Part shown: positions 6,810 to 8,182 of the stretch, one piece after another
Position numbering within the stretch: position 1 is the first letter of the stretch
How the letters are laid out: every line of letters starts with the position of its first letter
Source: Pedosphaera sp.
GTDB taxonomy: Bacteria; Verrucomicrobiota; Verrucomicrobiia; Limisphaerales; UBA9464
Assembly (NCBI GenBank): GCA_009695405.1
Contig: SIAZ01000163.1
Coordinates: forward strand, 1 to 8,182
Length of the DNA stretch: 8,182 bases
Direction of reading: 5' to 3'
Made by a program: the position numbers and the translations under genes
Notes under the pieces: model-generated
What the model was told of the DNA's origin: nothing
The model's database searches: none
What the model saw: only the letters and a program-made list of their open reading frames with translations

Positions 6810-7741
6810 AGAGTTTCTGAGTTTGAAAATGGGTCTTTGACCGAGGCAGAAGGCTTGACTTGATCAACCGACTCCATCCCTGGCGGTAAAGCAGGGATTT
6901 TCTTTATTCTACTAATTGGACTACTAATTTGCTCATCTTCTTTAACGGATCGATGATAATACGAAGCATAATAGTAAGTTGTGTAGTAATAGTATAGATT
7001 ATCGATAGGCACACCGTTAATAATTAGTCCCAGAATGGGACTTCCCCGTTGCCGTATCGTCTGGATCTCCATCTTTGCAAACCGTATAGAGGTTTTTTCA
7101 GCGCGGATCACAAAAAACATGTCATCTAGATAGGCTGCGATTGAAAATGTATCATCGATAGCAGTGAGCGGTGGGCAATCTACAATAACATAATCAAACT
7201 CTGATCGAAGCTGACGAATGAGTTCTCTAGTATTAGGGCCGATTAAAAGTTCCGATGGATTGGAGGGGCGTTCACCACTCCGCATAAAAAATAAATTAGT
7301 AATTTTTGTGGGACGAATTGCTTCGTTCACAGTTAATTTTCCATTGAGAACCTCAGATAATCCTCCCTCGATTGGTTGTTCAAAATAGCCATGAATATTT
7401 CCACGACGCATGTCCGAATCGATTAATAAAGTCCGATTACCAGAATTCGCTAAAGTAATAGTAAAATTCGTTGTAAAGGTAGTTTTGCCATCCCCAGGCA
7501 CCGCAGATGTTACGGCGATGAATCGTTTACTAGAACCCTCTGGGCTCAGTAAAAGTGTTGAACGCACTCCTCGAAGTGATTCAGCAAACATGTTGTGTGA
7601 CTTCATTCGACTCAATATAAGGTAACCATCCTTATAGTGAGATTTGTTCACTTCGGGCAGTTGGCCCATAATAGGTTCCTCCAGTGCGGCCTCGATTAGT
7701 TCAGGACTTTCCAAGCGGTCATCTAGTTTTGAAAAAGCCAA
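6806..7741 (-). CDS. Bacterial tyrosine kinase domain of a Wzc/CpsD-type exopolysaccharide protein (5' part detached)
   Basis: 311 residues as read from a TTG at 7741. This is the cytoplasmic ATP-binding half of a polysaccharide co-polymerase. Such kinases control polymer length and export of capsule or exopolysaccharide by cycles of autophosphorylation. Seen: the oligomerisation motif E54-S-L-R57-G-V-R60 (ExxRxxR), Walker A P82-G-D-G-K86-T-T, Walker A' L106-I-D-S-D110, and Walker B V185-I-V-D188. A tyrosine cluster with nine Tyr between 250 and 262 is the expected autophosphorylation tail, but about 49 residues follow it. Residues 3-30 (FSKLDDRLESPELIEAALEE, then PIMGQLPE) are the linker that normally follows the second membrane helix of Wzz. 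That helix lies just upstream in another frame (7723-7879), so the TTG start is probably an artefact of a frameshift. It could still be made as a free CpsD-like kinase. The region looks richer in A+T than pgi and dnaG. It is probably a decaying gene. Confidence 0.8.
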   Translation of the reverse strand: MAFSKLDDRLESPELIEAALEEPIMGQLPEVNKSHYKDGYLILSRMKSHNMFAESLRGVRSTLLLSPEGSSKRFIAVTSAVPGDGKTTFTTNFTITLANSGNRTLLIDSDMRRGNIHGYFEQPIEGGLSEVLNGKLTVNEAIRPTKITNLFFMRSGERPSNPSELLIGPNTRELIRQLRSEFDYVIVDCPPLTAIDDTFSIAAYLDDMFFVIRAEKTSIRFAKMEIQTIRQRGSPILGLIINGVPIDNLYYYYTTYYYASYYHRSVKEDEQISSPISRIKKIPALPPGMESVDQVKPSASVKDPFSNSETL

Positions 7742-7879
7742 AGTATACCAACACCCGCAATCAAGCCTAACCCAAATCCTTGCCCAATTAACTTCTGCCT
7801 GTTTGGGCCGACTGGCTTCTCGCTTCCAGTTCCTCGGTCTAGAATTTCGAAAACTTCCAAGTCAGATGATGACTTTTTC
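7723..7879 (-). pseudogene. Wzz-type domain remnant: last transmembrane helix of the split wzc-like gene
   Basis: In the minus frame ending at the TAG at 7725-7723, the codons give ...SSSDLEVFEILDRGTG, SEKPVGPNRQK, then a membrane helix LIGQGFGLGLIAGVGILWLF, then QN-stop. The proline-rich 'KPVGPN' followed by a glycine-rich helix is the end of a Wzz chain-length determinant domain. The next expected residues (FSKLDDRLESPE) are in the -1 frame, in the kinase gene. One extra base in the T5 run (7732-7736, minus) or the A4 run (7727-7730) would join them as ...LWLFSKLDD or ...LWLFQKLDD. The upstream side ends at the IS terminus at 7880. The periplasmic domain and first helix are absent from the window. 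The frame beyond the IS border meets the transposase stop (7905-7903), so there is no fusion. Confidence 0.75.
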
Positions 7880-7900
7880 GGTTCCTCACTACTTTCAGTG
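7880..7900 (+). repeat. Terminal inverted repeat, end side of right IS
   Basis: Read inward on the plus strand: GGTTCCTC, A, CTA, C, TT, T, CAGTG. This is identical to the start-side repeat at 129-149 in all but the three single positions. It marks the junction with the wzc-like remnant at 7879/7880. Confidence 0.75.
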
Positions 7901-7902
7901 GG

Positions 7903-8182
7903 TCAGTAGCACGGTAGGGTGAGTTTTCCGGCGACGAAGTAGAGCATGGTAGTTATATATTCGATCGACCGATACCCGCGGGCCTTGCGCTTCACAGCCG
8001 AGAACAGGCTGTTGAGCCCCTCCATGAAGGCTGTCGGCTGTCGTCAGACCTTGAGTCCAATGGGCCAATATTCCTTCCAAGTGCCCCTCGACCATGCGGG
8101 CGGCACGGGCCATCGGTTCAAGCAGTTCCCCGGTCTGCTCCCGCATCGCCTGGACCCACGCACACCAGTTCCCAAAAAGCTT
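7903..8182 (-). pseudogene. ISL3-like transposase, C-terminal part, frameshifted
   Basis: From the window edge the minus frame reads KLFGNWCAWVQAM...LLEPMARAARMVEGHLEGILAHWTQGLTT. It then leaves the family pattern. The pattern resumes in another frame as AFMEGLNSLFSAVKRKARGY, RSIEYITTMLYFVAGKLTLP, C-Y, with a stop at 7905-7903. The two frames are separated by a 7-bp tandem duplication (8030-8043). Without it the protein would read ...GLTTAFMEGLN. In ISL3 transposases the Glu of this '(V/M)EGLN' motif is the third acidic catalytic residue, so the shifted product loses it and should be inactive. Family assignment is from memory of these C-terminal motifs. Confidence 0.8.
8030..8043. repeat. 7-bp tandem duplication inside the transposase gene
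   Basis: GCTGTCG occurs twice in tandem on the plus strand (8030-8036 and 8037-8043), read as CGACAGC twice on the coding strand. Removing one copy restores a continuous transposase frame (LTTAFMEGLN), which indicates that the duplication is the disabling mutation. Confidence 0.8.

Larger units (their letters stand above)
7880..8182 (-). mobile_element. End-side terminus of a second ISL3-like insertion sequence (cut by window edge)
   Basis: It holds the transposase 3' part and a terminal inverted repeat at 7880-7900 that begins two bases after the transposase stop codon. Orientation is the same as for the element at 1-149, so the two lie as direct repeats with about 7.7 kb between them. The 8 bases outside the end (7872-7879, ACTTTTTC) differ from those outside the left element (150-157). 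The two ends are therefore not the two sides of one recent insertion. The element sits inside the wzc-like gene. Confidence 0.75.

Noticed and set aside
1..8182. Window as a circular molecule carrying one IS
   Set aside because: The 8 bases outside the two IS ends differ (AAGATTCA and ACTTTTTC), and the middle of the transposase is missing, so a single split copy is not supported.
8177..8182. Terminal AAGCTT (HindIII site) and initial TCGAG suggesting a cloned restriction fragment
   Set aside because: Possible as the origin of the window edges, but it may be chance and says nothing about the biology.

Overview
The window looks like a bacterial chromosome segment, most likely from the Verrucomicrobiota (PVC group). 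Three things point there. The first large gene encodes a redoxin/cytochrome c/copper monooxygenase fusion of a kind common in Verrucomicrobia, Planctomycetes and Acidobacteria, and it carries the 'W-Q-P ... F-Y-R' segment common in verrucomicrobial secreted proteins. The glucose-6-phosphate isomerase is of the cyanobacterial/plastid type. None of the four intact native genes has an obvious Shine-Dalgarno sequence. The phylum is an inference from protein style; there is no rRNA marker.

Layout, left to right. Bases 1-149 are one end of an ISL3-like insertion sequence: the first 29 codons of a minus-strand transposase plus its terminal inverted repeat. Bases 150-531 are non-coding and A+T-rich in part, with a perfect 16-bp palindrome. 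Then come a secreted redox enzyme (532-2466, plus), dnaG primase (2537-4351, minus, convergent with it), a divergent intergenic region, and a probable aroK-pgi operon (4602-6809, plus). A minus-strand tyrosine-kinase gene for exopolysaccharide export (6806-7741) ends on the same CTAG tetranucleotide as pgi. Upstream of the kinase, 7723-7879 holds the end of the Wzz-type membrane domain that should be fused to it, in another reading frame. At 7879/7880 this remnant is cut by a second ISL3-like element in the same orientation as the first. Its transposase 3' part (7903-8182) is itself frameshifted by a 7-bp tandem duplication.

Functionally the middle is housekeeping: replication priming (DnaG), the shikimate pathway (AroK) and central sugar metabolism (Pgi). 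The accessory interest is at the edges: two IS ends in direct orientation bracketing about 7.7 kb that includes the essential gene dnaG, a wzc-like polysaccharide co-polymerase/kinase gene decayed by IS insertion plus frameshift, and the multidomain copper/heme protein whose redoxin domain has lost its cysteines. I see no CRISPR array, tRNA, rRNA or defence system, and no clear case for a wholly new system.
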